Numbered from the stretch's first letter, positions 1-8,889 are shown. The stretch is DNA of 64,000 nucleotides from SZUA-35 sp963781035 (GCA_963781035.1 CAWAEN010000015.1:372001-436000); one strand, 5' to 3'. Notes: generated by a model from the sequence alone, not told the origin. Made by a program: numbers and translations.

Positions 1-297
1 GACAGCCCACGAACGATCGCGAAAGTACTTCTTGAGTTCTCCGTCGATCGTGCGGCCGGCGAATGTCGAGAACTGGACACCGAACTCAGGGTCGAAGCGG
101 TCGACGGCTTTCACCAGCGCCAGCTGCGCGACCTGGCGAAGGTCCTCGCTCTCGACTCCCCGGTCCTTGTACCGCTTGGCGAAGTACTCCGCGAGTGGTG
201 CGAAGCTCTCGACCAACTCGTTTCGGACCGTGGCCGAGCCGGTCCGAGCCAGCTCGGCGAATTTCTCCGCTCGCCAGGCGTCGTCCGGGCGGGTCAC
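1..297 (-). CDS. SigB/SigF-type RNA polymerase sigma factor, partial (N-terminus)
   Basis: First 99 codons of a stress-type (group 3) sigma-70 factor that runs off the left edge. The GTG start overlaps the stop codon of the upstream anti-sigma gene (GTGA), so the two are translationally coupled. The translation begins VTRPDDAWRAEKF and residues about 28-95 form sigma region 2, including EDLRQVAQLALVKAVDRFDP and FSTFAGRTIDGELKKYFRDR, the core-binding and -10 recognition segment typical of SigB/SigF proteins. Regions 3 and 4 lie outside the window. By analogy it would be sequestered by the adjacent RsbW-like protein and released by a STAS antagonist; that pairing is inferred from gene order. 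Confidence 0.9.
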   Translation of the reverse strand, partial: MTRPDDAWRAEKFAELARTGSATVRNELVESFAPLAEYFAKRYKDRGVESEDLRQVAQLALVKAVDRFDPEFGVQFSTFAGRTIDGELKKYFRDRSWAV

Positions 298-701
298 TCG
301 GCCGACGTCGCCTTCTCGAGCTCGATCGTCCGCTCACCCGACTCCGAGGTGAGAGCGTACGAGTCGAGCGTCGCACCGAGAATGGCGTGGACGAGATCGT
401 CGATCTCTCGAACCGGGAGGCCGTCGATGTGGCGTTCGCCGCGAACGATGAGCGTCGAACCGGCCACCTGCAAAGCCAGCACGACCTCGCCGCCGGTGTC
501 ATCATCCCGAAGAAGCCACGTGACCGCCTCGTCGACGGCGAGACGGAGATCATCGAGTTCGTCGACATCGAAGCCGAAGTCTGATGCGAACGTTGCTGTC
601 GTGATGCGGCAGATCCGCAAGTAGCCGGAGCGGGCCGGAAAGCGGATGGTCAGGACATCGTCGAGCTGATCGGTCACGTGGTTCCTGTCAATCGGTTGCA
701 T
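294..701 (-). CDS. RsbW-like anti-sigma serine kinase (HATPase_c_2)
   Basis: 135-residue GHKL-fold ATPase. The recognisable parts are the N-box region (DELDDLRLAVDEAVTWLL, about residues 46-63) and a short beta-rich remainder. The family binds the cognate sigma factor and phosphorylates a STAS-domain antagonist on serine. It lies directly upstream of, and coupled to, the SigB-type sigma gene. The G1/G2 boxes are weak, so catalytic activity is less certain than sigma binding. It starts 9 bp downstream of the stop of the mechanosensitive channel gene, so it may be cotranscribed with it. Confidence 0.82.
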   Translation of the reverse strand: MQPIDRNHVTDQLDDVLTIRFPARSGYLRICRITTATFASDFGFDVDELDDLRLAVDEAVTWLLRDDDTGGEVVLALQVAGSTLIVRGERHIDGLPVREIDDLVHAILGATLDSYALTSESGERTIELEKATSAE

Positions 702-710
702 CTGGCTGAT

Positions 711-1612
711 TCATCGGGCGGTTTCATGCGAGGTGTCCGCCCGCTCGGTCAACAGCGTGGCCGCTTCGGGGGAGAAATGCAGCGTCCGCTGCGGGAAGGG
801 AATCGAAATGTCTGCGTGTTCGAACGCCTCGGCGAGCGAGATGGCCACGGCGTGCTGGACCCGTAGTTTCTCCGCAATCGACGGTCCATGCCAGAACATC
901 GCCGTCAGGTCGATGCTCGAATCGCCGAATGACGACACCAGGACGACGGGGTTCGGTTCGTCGAGGACACCCTCGACACCCCTGATGGCGTCCATCGCCA
1001 CCTCGACCGCCTGCCGAAGATCGGTTCCATAGGCCACACCGATCGGGAGTGTCGGTACGACGTCGCCCGTTCTGGCTCAGGTTGATGATCGGGCTCCGGA
1101 TGACCTCGGCGTTGGGCAATCTCACGATCTCGCCGGACGGTGTTCGAATCGTCAATGTCCGCGAGTCGATCGAGGTGATGGTGCCCACATAGTCCTGCGA
1201 CTCGATCTCGTCACCCTTGGCGAAGGGTCGTCTGACCTGCAACAACGCACCAGCGACGAAGTTCTCGAGAATCGACTGCAGAGCGAAGGCAAGAGCGACA
1301 CCGAGGAGGCCGAGCGCTCCCAGCAGCGGGGTGATCCTGACACCCACTGCTTCGAGGGCGTAGACCACACCGAAGGCCACGATCACGTATCCGAGCAGAC
1401 GCCCGAGGAAGTCGCTCAGGAACGAGTTCGATGCGGTACTGGCAACGACTCGAGTCAGCGCGGAACGAGCGAGGCGGCTCAGCACGACGGCAACGATCAA
1501 GATCAGGAGTGCCCACAACCATTCCTCTGCCCCGTTGCCCGCAATCGCATCGCCCACTTCGTCGATGACCTCGGCTTCGGTGGTTTCGGCGTCGATCTGG
1601 AAACTGCCTCAT
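711..1612 (-). CDS. MscS-family small-conductance mechanosensitive channel (two frame breaks)
   Basis: About 300 residues. The central frame has three membrane segments (LWALLILIVAVVLSRLA, LGYVIVAFGVVYALEA, ITPLLGALGLLGVALAFALQ) and the MscS beta domain (RRPFAKGDEIE, VGTITSIDSRTLTIRTPSGE). Near position 1050 the frame changes by one extra base, and the cytoplasmic domain continues as TLPIGVAYGTDLRQAVEVAM down to the stop at 711. The true start is probably the ATG at 1612, overlapping the upstream baeRF stop (ATGA). It reads MRQF, then one surplus T in a TTT run shifts the frame to QIDAETTEAEVIDEVGDAIAG. The family opens under membrane tension to release solutes. Both shifts look like assembly indels. 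Confidence 0.8.
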
Positions 1613-2736
1613 GTGGCGTTTGCCGGCACCGGGTCGATCACTGCGCCGATGCCTCCGGGAAGCGAAGAGTCCGGCACGGCCGGCACGATTTGGACAGGAA
1701 CGCCCTGGAGGAGTGCACTCCTGGTCAAGCCATCGACGAGACGAACCGGCCTGAACTCGACCGCTCGATCTTCCAACTGCTGAGCGTCTTCCAGATCGAT
1801 GGCGATGTCCTTCGCATCCGACCCGATCCACACCTGGCGCTGGTCGTCGAGATCATCGGCGACGAGGAGCAGGCGTGCGGTGCCGCTCCGTAGGGCCTGG
1901 ACGACGTCGACCACATCGGACAAACCGAGATCGTGGGCTCGCTCGAATCGCCAGGTCCTGAGCGTTTCGACGGTTGCACGCGCCCGATCCGTTGCCACCT
2001 CGACAACGGCCCGATCTGCCAGCCAAGCCGCTGCATCCGCACCGAGGTCGGCGGCCCCAACCGTCTCGACAATCGTTTCGATCGGAACTGCGCCTCGGAC
2101 GAGGGTCTCCAGCTCATCGACCTCGGCGGGAGAACCGGCCAGCAGCACGAAGCGAGTTCCGGTGGCCTTGACCGATTCGACCACGAGGTGTGCTTGCCGG
2201 TCGCGATCGGTCTCCGACGCTCGATGCATCGACGGCGCACCGTGTCTCGGGAAGGTCATGACGTCGATCCCGTCCTCGCTCACGACCACCAGGAGGTGGT
2301 GCCGGAGGCGTTGCTCGGCGTCGATGAGCGGAGTGATCCTCGGTACGTGACCTCGCTCGATGAACGGGCTGGTCGGACCCTCCGGGTACGTCTGGGAGAA
2401 TCCGACCCCGTCGCCGGCGAGGACACCGACCACCATCGCAGCGGTGTCGTCGGTGAGTGCGGCGTCTGCCACAGAGGAGTCGGGCCCAGAGGAGTCGGGC
2501 CCGGAAGCGTCGAACTCAGCGGGAAAGTCGGTGAGCAATGTCTCGCAGAACGTTCGCTCGACCTCGCTCAGATCGGCTTCGGCCACGGCAAGGCGACTGG
2601 CGGCCACTTCCCGAGCATCGCCGATCGGCAGATAACAGGTCAGGAACGGACCCGGGCGACCGAGGATGTCGGCCAACGCGCCGAAGAACCGCCTCATCGG
2701 TATACGGGGCGGAAGCGAGGACGTGGTGCGTGACAT
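1609..2736 (-). CDS. baeRF-family (eRF1 domain-2-like, Rv2629-type) protein
   Basis: 375 residues in the bacterial family related to archaeo-eukaryotic release factor 1 (baeRF), to which M. tuberculosis Rv2629 belongs. Supporting features are the N-terminal GPFLTCYLPIGDA segment (about residue 29), a central LVVVSEDGIDVMTFPRHG domain, the helical linker AWLADRAVVEVATDRARATVETL and the C-terminal PDSSLPGGIGAVI near the end. It lacks any obvious GGQ peptidyl-hydrolase motif. The family is thought to act on ribosomes or stalled translation; no specific reaction can be assigned. A 15-bp in-frame duplication gives SSGPDSSGPDSS near residue 81. The ATG at 2697 is an alternative start. It overlaps the downstream MscS gene by ATGA. 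Confidence 0.75.
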   Translation of the reverse strand: MSRTTSSLPPRIPMRRFFGALADILGRPGPFLTCYLPIGDAREVAASRLAVAEADLSEVERTFCETLLTDFPAEFDASGPDSSGPDSSVADAALTDDTAAMVVGVLAGDGVGFSQTYPEGPTSPFIERGHVPRITPLIDAEQRLRHHLLVVVSEDGIDVMTFPRHGAPSMHRASETDRDRQAHLVVESVKATGTRFVLLAGSPAEVDELETLVRGAVPIETIVETVGAADLGADAAAWLADRAVVEVATDRARATVETLRTWRFERAHDLGLSDVVDVVQALRSGTARLLLVADDLDDQRQVWIGSDAKDIAIDLEDAQQLEDRAVEFRPVRLVDGLTRSALLQGVPVQIVPAVPDSSLPGGIGAVIDPVPANAT

Positions 2737-2759
2737 GACACGGGTTTACCCTGGCCGGC

Positions 2760-4337
2760 GTGCGCCCAAACCCCCATCCTCAGCGCGCGAACCTGGCTGC
2801 CGCCGCCCAGCCGACCGCTGCGGGACGGGTCGTCGTGCTCGGGGCCACCGGCTACGTCGGTGCGCGCCTCGTGCCGCGGCTGGCATCGCAGGGCCGCCAC
2901 GTCGTGTGCGTGTCCCGCTCCGCGGCCGACATCGAGGCGTGGGGCTGGGGTTCTGCGGTGACAACAGTCGAAACCGACCTGACCGACGCTCCCATCGACG
3001 TCTTCGAGGAGGGAGACACCATCGTCCATCTCGTGCACTCGATGGTTGGCGCCGACGACTTCAACGACGTCGACCTCACCATCGCCAAAGCGGTGGCTGA
3101 TGCCGCGGCGGCGGCGGGCGCCACACGAATCGTGTACCTCAGTGGCCTCGGCGAGCCGGACAGTGAACTGTCAGACCACCTCTCGTCCCGCCATGCAGTC
3201 GGAGACGCACTCCGTGCCGGTTCGCGTGATCGCGTCGCCGAGCCGGTACCGGTCACCGAGCTCCAGGCCGCGTTGTTGCTCGGATCGGGCAGCGCTTCGT
3301 TCGAGATGCTGCGGACCATCGCCGAGGTGTCGCCGGTCCTCCCCGTTCCGACCGCGGTCACCTCGACCCGCTGCCAGCCGATCGCCATCCAAGATGCGCT
3401 CGAGGATCTCGAGTGGGCGATCGACAGCAACGTCTCCGATCGTGTGATCCACATCGGAGGGTCGGACGTCATGACATACGGCGACATCATCCAGACCTAC
3501 GCCCGGGTTGCCGGTCTCCGCCATCGTCGCCTGATTCCGATCCCGCTCGTGCCCAACAGCGTCTCGGCCTTCGTCCTCAACCTCATCGCCCCGCTTCCCC
3601 AACCGCTGGTGCGCCATCTGGTGGGGAGCATCGCCAACGACGTCGTGGTCGATCAGGCGAAGAGCATGCAGAACCTCCGACCCGATCGTGAACCACGGTC
3701 GGTATCTGCCTCCATCGCCGCGGCACTCGAGGCGGATCTCGATACGACTTCGCACTGGTCCGACGATCTCGCCCGGTACGAACCGGCAGCGCTCCTGCCC
3801 ACTGACGACGAATGGGCCGGGCAGCGCATCTACAGCGACGACCGCGTGATCACCACCGACCGGAGTGCAACAGAGGTCTTCCGCAGCATCTCGTCTGTCG
3901 GCGGGGATCGAGGGTGGCTCGTTGCCCCCGTGCTCTGGGAGCTACGCGGCATGCTCGACCGACTGACGCCGGGGGGTGTCGGGCTCCACCGAGGTCGCCG
4001 GCACCCGACGCGGCTACGCGTCGGCGACGTCGTCGACTGGTGGCGTGTCGAAGCAGTCATCCCGGACGAACTGCTCCTCCTTCGAGCCGAGATGAGAACT
4101 CCGGGAGCGGCATGGCTCGAGTGGCGAATCACCGACTCGGGTGACGAGCGTCGAATACGCCAACGCGCGGTGTTCGCCCCCAGGGGGCTCGCCGGACAGC
4201 TCTACTGGCTGGCGCTGCTCCCATTCCACGGATACTTGTTTCCACGGCTACTGCGCCGTCTGGTCGACGCCGAGCTCGATGCCGTCGTCGACCGACCGGA
4301 CGACCCGGCTCTCCGTGATCCCCGAGAGCTGGTCTGA
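2760..4337 (+). CDS. SDR-type NAD(P)-binding protein with C-terminal DUF2867 domain
   Basis: 525 residues from a GTG start. Residues about 22-300 are a Rossmann fold of the atypical SDR/NmrA kind: VVVLGATGYVGARLVPRLA is the dinucleotide-binding loop (GxxGxxG), followed by IVHLVHSM and IVYLSGLGE strands. The canonical YxxxK is not evident. Residues about 340-515 are a DUF2867 domain (VFRSISSVGGDRGWLVAPVLWELR, LRVGDVVDWWRVE, LEWRITD), a combination common in actinobacteria. The substrate is unknown; quinone or lipid redox roles are only guesses. It is divergent from the baeRF gene with a 23-bp gap. Confidence 0.8.
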   Translation: MRPNPHPQRANLAAAAQPTAAGRVVVLGATGYVGARLVPRLASQGRHVVCVSRSAADIEAWGWGSAVTTVETDLTDAPIDVFEEGDTIVHLVHSMVGADDFNDVDLTIAKAVADAAAAAGATRIVYLSGLGEPDSELSDHLSSRHAVGDALRAGSRDRVAEPVPVTELQAALLLGSGSASFEMLRTIAEVSPVLPVPTAVTSTRCQPIAIQDALEDLEWAIDSNVSDRVIHIGGSDVMTYGDIIQTYARVAGLRHRRLIPIPLVPNSVSAFVLNLIAPLPQPLVRHLVGSIANDVVVDQAKSMQNLRPDREPRSVSASIAAALEADLDTTSHWSDDLARYEPAALLPTDDEWAGQRIYSDDRVITTDRSATEVFRSISSVGGDRGWLVAPVLWELRGMLDRLTPGGVGLHRGRRHPTRLRVGDVVDWWRVEAVIPDELLLLRAEMRTPGAAWLEWRITDSGDERRIRQRAVFAPRGLAGQLYWLALLPFHGYLFPRLLRRLVDAELDAVVDRPDDPALRDPRELV

Positions 4338-4355
4338 GTCGGCCAGAGCCAGAGG

Positions 4356-4658
4356 TCAGGCGAGTCCGAAGGTCTCGAGAAGCCCCGTGATCTCCAGCAC
4401 TCGCCGAACATTGTCGGTTGGACTCGAGAGCGCGAACGACCCACCGGACCCGACGTACGCATCATGAATTCGGAGGAGTTCGCTGATCCCGGATGAGTCG
4501 AGGAACGCCAGCTCGGACGTGTCCAGCGTGAGCGCTGCCGGTTTCGCACCGCCGTCGAGGAGCACGGCACCCACGTCGGCGCAATTGTCTGCGTCGACCT
4601 CGCCGCTGATGCTGGCCCGGATGATCGCATCCGTTGCTTCGTTGATGATGACCTTCAC
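4356..4658 (-). CDS. STAS-domain anti-anti-sigma factor
   Basis: Short single-domain STAS protein of the SpoIIAA/RsbV family. The strand LTLDTSELAFLDSSGISELL carries the conserved serine (DSSG) that an RsbW-type kinase phosphorylates; dephosphorylation frees the antagonist to bind the kinase and release sigma. I chose the GTG at 4658 because GGAGG lies 5 nt upstream; an in-frame ATG at 4676 is the alternative. It is convergent with the SDR-DUF2867 gene and sits next to the PP2C phosphatase transcribed the other way, completing a kinase-antagonist-phosphatase set. Confidence 0.85.
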   Translation of the reverse strand: MKVIINEATDAIIRASISGEVDADNCADVGAVLLDGGAKPAALTLDTSELAFLDSSGISELLRIHDAYVGSGGSFALSSPTDNVRRVLEITGLLETFGLA

Positions 4659-4797
4659 TCGTCCTCCATGGCGCATAGAGCGGCGCGGAGGAGGATCATA
4701 GTGGGGTGTTGCCCGAGCCGACTCCGCAACGGCGCACCTGTTTCGAGCTGGAGATCCGAAGGCATCGTCGTTATGAAGGTTTGTCTAGCCTTCACCT

Positions 4798-6993
4798 GTG
4801 ACCAGATCTCCAGAGGGCCGGGACGTCGCTGACGCAACGCCCCGGCTCGACGATGTCGCCCGCCTCGACGCGGTCCGCCGGTCCGAGCTCGCTCCGAACA
4901 TGAACGACAGCGGGTTCGATCGGCACTGTCGCGTCGCCGCCGCCGCACTCGGAGCCGAGAGCGTCATGTTCGCCGTGGTCGACGCCGACCGTCAGTTCTT
5001 CCCCAGTTCGCTCGGGCTCGTCGAGCCTGCCGCATCCCTGGGCCAGACGCCGCTCACGCACTCGTTCTGCCAGCACGTCGTGCTGCGCGATGAGCCAGTG
5101 GTGATCTCCGACGCCTCGACCGATCCCCTCGTGGCCGACAGCCTTGCCCAGCGAGATCTCGATGTGGCCAGCTACGTCGGGGTGCCTGTCCATGACGACG
5201 AGGGCCACGTTCTCGGAGCGCTCTGCGCCATGGCCTCGACGCCTCGAGCGTGGACGAGCGAGCAGGTGGCCACCCTCTCGGACATCTCGGACAGCATCGA
5301 GGCCGAGCTGTTCCTGCGCAAGACCCGCTCGGCGCTGCAGTCTCGCCTCGACGCCGAACGGACATCGCAGGAATACGAGCAGTCCCTCAGCCTCATCGCC
5401 ACGGCCACCAGTCGGAGCCAGACCGTCCAGGGTGTGGTCGATGAGCTGGTGGCGCGTGTCGCACCCGTCATCGGGGCCACGCTGACCACCATCGGCGTTC
5501 TCGCCAACGACGAGCTGCACTTCACCCACGGCACAGGTGTCGACGAGCGAGTCGCCGCTCGTTGGCTCTCGGCCCCGCTCCGCTCCAACGTCCCGATGGC
5601 GAAGGCCGTGGCCCGCAGACAGGTCGTCCACCTCGGCACCATCGCCGAGTTCGAGCGATATCCGGACTTCGCAGCGGCCAACGCCGACCTCGGCCTCCGT
5701 TCGTTCCGAGCGATTCCTTTCTCGGACGAAGCAGTCGGATTCTTCGGAGTCCTCGGTCTCGGTTGGGATCACGACCTGGACGAGGAACGCGTGCCGCCGG
5801 TGCTCACACGCATCGTCGACCTCGCTCGGACCGCGTTGACCCGCGCATGGCAATTCGAGGTCGAACGTAATCAGGCCCGCGTGCTCGAACGAGTCGTCCT
5901 TCCGACAACCCTTCCCGATACAGACGTATTCGACATCGCCGGCGACTACATCGCCCCGGACATCGGCCAGCGCGTCGGCGGCGACGTGTACGACGTTCTG
6001 ATTCGCAGCGACGGGTGCGTCGGCGTCATGGTGGCCGACGCGGTGGGCCATGACCTCACCGCGACCCGGGCCGTCGCCCGACTCCGTCACGCGGTCGGCG
6101 TCCTCGTGTCCGAAGGGTACGGACCGGCCGAGATCATGTCGGCCGTCAACCGCTACGTGTCGGCATCGCCGTCCCGCCGCCTCGTCACCTGCGTGTGCCT
6201 GCTGTTCGCCGCCGACGGTTCGACGGTCACCCTCGCCAACGCAGGTCATCCTCAACCGCTGCTCCGATCCGCATCCGGCGTGACTCCCATCGGCCCTGTC
6301 GGCCAACCGCTTCTCGGAAGAGCAGACGTCGAGTACACCGAGACGACACTCGACCTCGAACCGGGAGACCTCGTGCTCTCCTTCACCGACGGAGTGATCG
6401 ATCGGCGTGGCCACTCCTTCATCGACGGTGAACAGTGGTTGCTCGATTTCCTCGACGATCGGAAGGGTTCGCCTCCCCACGACCTGACCGCCGCTCTCCA
6501 CGAAGCGGTTCGCAAATGGGATGTCGACGATGACATGGCCTTCTTGATGGTCGGTCGTCGGGAGACCCCCCGCGAGACCGAACGATGGCGGTGGAGCGGA
6601 CCGGCCACATCGATGTCGCTGGCCAACCTCAGACGCGATGCCGCCCTGTTCGTCACGTCGGCCATCCCTACGGCCGACACGGTCGACCTCCAGCTCGTCG
6701 TGACCGAACTGCTCACGAATGCGAGGGAGGCCGCCGGCCCGGTGGCCGAGGTGTCGATCGAGATCGCGACCTCCGACGCCAGGGTCGAGATCACGGTCAC
6801 GAACGACATCACGGTCATGAAGACGGCGGAAGATGCCGGAGCCTCCTTCGAGGCACAGACGACGATGCCGGCTGCGGACTCGGCGAGGGGCCGGGGTCTG
6901 GCAATCGTCGAGCAGTTGACCTCGTCGCTCGAGGTTGCGGTCTCCGGTGAACAGACGATCGTGACTGCAGTGCTCGAGCTACCGATGCGCTGA
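4798..6993 (+). CDS. GAF-GAF-PP2C phosphatase with C-terminal HATPase domain (RsbU/RsbP-like)
   Basis: 731 residues from a GTG start. GAF domain 1 spans about 30-160, GAF 2 about 190-335, and the SpoIIE/PP2C phosphatase about 375-575 (GGDVYDVLIRSDG, MVADAVGHDLTATRAVARLR, LVLSFTDGVIDRRG, DDDMAFLMV with the metal-binding Asp residues). An RsbW-like HATPase follows at about 600-725 (LQLVVTELLTNAREAAGP, SARGRGLAIVEQL). Such proteins dephosphorylate STAS antagonists in response to small ligands or redox input through GAF domains, while the HATPase can rephosphorylate or bind the antagonist. It lies next to the STAS gene, divergently transcribed. Confidence 0.9.
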   Translation: MTRSPEGRDVADATPRLDDVARLDAVRRSELAPNMNDSGFDRHCRVAAAALGAESVMFAVVDADRQFFPSSLGLVEPAASLGQTPLTHSFCQHVVLRDEPVVISDASTDPLVADSLAQRDLDVASYVGVPVHDDEGHVLGALCAMASTPRAWTSEQVATLSDISDSIEAELFLRKTRSALQSRLDAERTSQEYEQSLSLIATATSRSQTVQGVVDELVARVAPVIGATLTTIGVLANDELHFTHGTGVDERVAARWLSAPLRSNVPMAKAVARRQVVHLGTIAEFERYPDFAAANADLGLRSFRAIPFSDEAVGFFGVLGLGWDHDLDEERVPPVLTRIVDLARTALTRAWQFEVERNQARVLERVVLPTTLPDTDVFDIAGDYIAPDIGQRVGGDVYDVLIRSDGCVGVMVADAVGHDLTATRAVARLRHAVGVLVSEGYGPAEIMSAVNRYVSASPSRRLVTCVCLLFAADGSTVTLANAGHPQPLLRSASGVTPIGPVGQPLLGRADVEYTETTLDLEPGDLVLSFTDGVIDRRGHSFIDGEQWLLDFLDDRKGSPPHDLTAALHEAVRKWDVDDDMAFLMVGRRETPRETERWRWSGPATSMSLANLRRDAALFVTSAIPTADTVDLQLVVTELLTNAREAAGPVAEVSIEIATSDARVEITVTNDITVMKTAEDAGASFEAQTTMPAADSARGRGLAIVEQLTSSLEVAVSGEQTIVTAVLELPMR

Positions 6994-6997
6994 CCAC

Positions 6998-7031
6998 GTT
7001 TGGCCGGCTGGAAGGCGGGAAGGCCGTTCCC
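6998..7031 (+). promoter_or_regulatory. Possible SigB-type promoter and GGGAA/TTCCC inverted repeat
   Basis: GTTT at 6998-7001, a 15-bp spacer and GGGAAG at 7017-7022 resemble actinobacterial stress-sigma promoters (GTTT...GGGTAT). GGGAA (7017-7021) and TTCCC (7027-7031) form a perfect 5-bp inverted repeat. It lies 30-60 bp upstream of the stress-like gene at 7061. Weak, by eye only. Confidence 0.3.
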
Positions 7032-7060
7032 ATCGCATCCACCACCATGAGGAGCCGGCA

Positions 7061-7438
7061 ATGGCCAGCATCAGCAATCCGTTCGAGACAGACGAAGTCG
7101 TCGGTGTCACGACATCCGAGCAGTCCCCTGCTCTCGAACGAGCAGCCCGAGACGCAGGATTCCGCAGCGAGATCGTGTGCGACCCAGAGAAGATCGATGT
7201 CGCAGGCCAGTCGAGCGACGCCTCGACGTTCGACAGGGTGCTCCGCTTCTTCCAGGAGGGTGAGGAGAAGGACGCACTCCGTGCGTTCCGCGACCGACTG
7301 ATCCAGGGAGACCACGTCGTGCGAATCCTCGAGGTCGGGGATCGTGCCGACGAGGCGGGCCGACTCATGGCAGCCCACGATGCCGAGCTCGTCTGGCACT
7401 ACGGACGCTGGACCTTCACACCACTGCACAAGACCTGA
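7061..7438 (+). CDS. Small hypothetical protein, stress-protein-like
   Basis: 125 residues, soluble, no signal peptide or membrane segment. The N-terminal part (FETDEVVGVTTSEQSPALER) and the C-terminal HVVRILEVGDRADEAGRLM followed by AELVWHYGRWTFTPL resemble actinobacterial small proteins annotated as general stress or YflT-like, in which a compact domain ends in a WYYGRWT-like motif. I cannot assign a reaction. A GAGGAG ribosome-binding site lies 6-11 nt upstream of the ATG. A 13-bp tandem duplication and a strong hairpin follow the stop. The PP2C stress phosphatase is immediately upstream. Confidence 0.6.
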   Translation: MASISNPFETDEVVGVTTSEQSPALERAARDAGFRSEIVCDPEKIDVAGQSSDASTFDRVLRFFQEGEEKDALRAFRDRLIQGDHVVRILEVGDRADEAGRLMAAHDAELVWHYGRWTFTPLHKT

Positions 7439-7442
7439 GCGA

Positions 7443-7468
7443 GCCTCGCGAGTACGCCTCGCGAGTAC
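7443..7468. repeat. 13-bp tandem duplication after stop codon
   Basis: GCCTCGCGAGTAC occurs twice head to tail (7443-7455, 7456-7468), 4 bp past the stop of the gene at 7061-7438. Confidence 0.85.
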
Positions 7469-7475
7469 GACTCCA

Positions 7476-7508
7476 CGAGGGGGCGTGGCCGACGGCCACG
7501 CCCCCTCG
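7476..7508. terminator. Bidirectional terminator hairpin
   Basis: A perfect 15-bp stem (CGAGGGGGCGTGGCC pairing with 7494-7508) with a 3-nt loop, between the convergent genes ending at 7438 and 7550. There is no clear U-tract, which is common in high-GC actinobacteria. Confidence 0.75.
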
Positions 7509-7549
7509 ACAGTTCATCCGGTCTGCGTTCGTTTCGAACTGTCAACGGC

Positions 7550-7987
7550 TCAGTTCGAGCGAAGGGCCGCCACCAGCTGCTTCTTCGACATCGAAGATCT
7601 ACCTTCGATGTCGAGCTCCTGGGCCCGCTCGTAGAGATCGGCCTTCGTCCAGTCGACCAACGGTTCGGAAGAATCACCCTCGACCGACCGAGTCGCCCTG
7701 CCGAGCAGGCTCGCTGCCTCGACCTCAGCTCGATCGGCCGTTCTCGCCGCCTGCGCCTTGGCTTGACCGCTCACGGTCTTGACCCCGGTCCGGGCCGATG
7801 TCTCGACTCTGTCGACCGAGTTGGTCATCGCCTGCAGAATGGATCGTCCGGCATCGAAGCCGGCCATGGAAACGGCTCGCTGAAGGCGGAAGATTCGGCG
7901 AGGAACGAGCGGCAGCTTGTCCTCGATTCGATCGAGCACGGCTTCAAAACGGCTTGTCATTGAATGGCTTGTCATTGAATCAGTCAT
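7550..7987 (-). CDS. Protein with C-terminal Rho-N/SAP-like domain
   Basis: About 146 residues from the ATG at 7987. The middle (SGQAKAQAARTADRAEVEAA) is an Ala-rich helix, and the last ~35 residues (WTKADLYERAQELDIEGRSS, MSKKQLVAALRSN) match the Rho-termination-factor N-terminal or SAP-like helix-extended-loop-helix that binds nucleic acid. The start region contains a 15-bp in-frame duplication placing start codons at 7987, 7975 and 7960, so the start is ambiguous. It is divergent from the DUF1206 gene. Possible nucleoid or stress role; unproven. Confidence 0.65.
   Translation of the reverse strand: MTDSMTSHSMTSRFEAVLDRIEDKLPLVPRRIFRLQRAVSMAGFDAGRSILQAMTNSVDRVETSARTGVKTVSGQAKAQAARTADRAEVEAASLLGRATRSVEGDSSEPLVDWTKADLYERAQELDIEGRSSMSKKQLVAALRSN
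7952..7981. repeat. 15-bp tandem duplication duplicating a start codon
   Basis: The unit GCTTGTCATTGAATG (plus strand) occurs twice across about 7953-7981. On the coding (minus) strand it repeats ATGACAAGC, giving consecutive in-frame starts MTSHS-MTSRF for the Rho-N gene. Confidence 0.8.
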
Positions 7988-8085
7988 GCCGGACGGTTTT
8001 CCCAACCGGATCTGGCCCAAACGTGCGAATGGACACACCTGACCTCGTCGGTTTCAACACGGACGGATCCGGGCAACACCGAGTC

Positions 8086-8889
8086 ATGGACATCGCCCCG
8101 TCATCTGACCTCGCCGAGAGGACGACCCGTCTCGGCTGGTTGGCCAAGGGCATCGTGTTCGCCACGATCGGAGTCCTCGGCATCGAAATCGCCCGCCGTG
8201 GGACCGGCGGCGATGATGCCGACCAGACCGGTGCACTCGCCGCGCTGGCCGACGTGCCCGCCGGACGAGCCCTCGTCTTCATCGTTGCCGCCGGGCTCGT
8301 CCTGTTCGCAGTCTGGAACTTCTGGGCTGCCGCTGTCGATGACAGCGAGTCGCCGCTCGACGTCGCCAAACGTGTGGGCACCTTCGGACTCGGCTGTTCG
8401 TACGGCCTACTCGGCATGACCGGTTTCCAGATCGCCCTCGACCGGTCGAGTTCATCATCGGATGGGGGCGCCACCTCGCCGGAAACCGTCGCCCGCTTCC
8501 TCCTCGACATTCCCGCCGGGCGGGCGGTGCTCATCGGTGTCGGGCTGGGGACCTGCGCGGTTGGCGTCTACCACCTCTGGAAAGGGCTCTCCCTCGAGTT
8601 TCTCGGCGACATCGACACCGACGACCTGTCCCCGGCGACGAGGCACACCGCTTGCGGCCCTCGGCGTGTTCGGCTTCGTCGCTCGCGCCACCATGCTCGG
8701 CATCGCCGGGTTCCTCCTCGTGTCGTCAGCCCGAAACTACGACCCGGACGCAGCGGCCGGGCTCGACGAATCGCTTCGTACGCTCGCGTCGGCACCCTTC
8801 GGGCGCTGGCTGCTGGCCTCGCGTCGGTCGGGCTGATCGCGGCCGGTGTCTACGACGCCATCACGTTCCGGCGACAACGGATCGATTGA
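8086..8889 (+). CDS. DUF1206 membrane protein (two frame breaks)
   Basis: About 268 residues with six predicted membrane segments in three DUF1206 repeats: LGWLAKGIVFATIGVLGIEI, then ALVFIVAAGLVLFAVWNFWA, GLGCSYGLLGMTGFQIAL, AVLIGVGLGTCAVGVYHLW. At about 8635 one extra base moves the protein into the next frame (TPLAALGVFGFVARATMLG, AGFLLVSSARNYDPDAAAG), and about 8815 a base is missing so it returns to LASVGLIAAGVYDAITFRRQ. Function unknown; the family is widespread in actinobacteria and cyanobacteria, often with stress genes. An in-frame ATG at 8029 would lengthen the N-terminus. Confidence 0.75.
   Translation: MDIAPSSDLAERTTRLGWLAKGIVFATIGVLGIEIARRGTGGDDADQTGALAALADVPAGRALVFIVAAGLVLFAVWNFWAAAVDDSESPLDVAKRVGTFGLGCSYGLLGMTGFQIALDRSSSSSDGGATSPETVARFLLDIPAGRAVLIGVGLGTCAVGVYHLWKGLSLEFLGDIDTDDLSPATRHTACGPRRVRLRRSRHHARHRRVPPRVVSPKLRPGRSGRARRIASYARVGTLRALAAGLASVGLIAAGVYDAITFRRQRID

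Noticed and set aside
4792..6501. 569-codon antisense ORF opposite the PP2C gene
   Set aside because: Shadow frame with repetitive charged composition; the opposite strand has clear GAF, PP2C and HATPase motifs.
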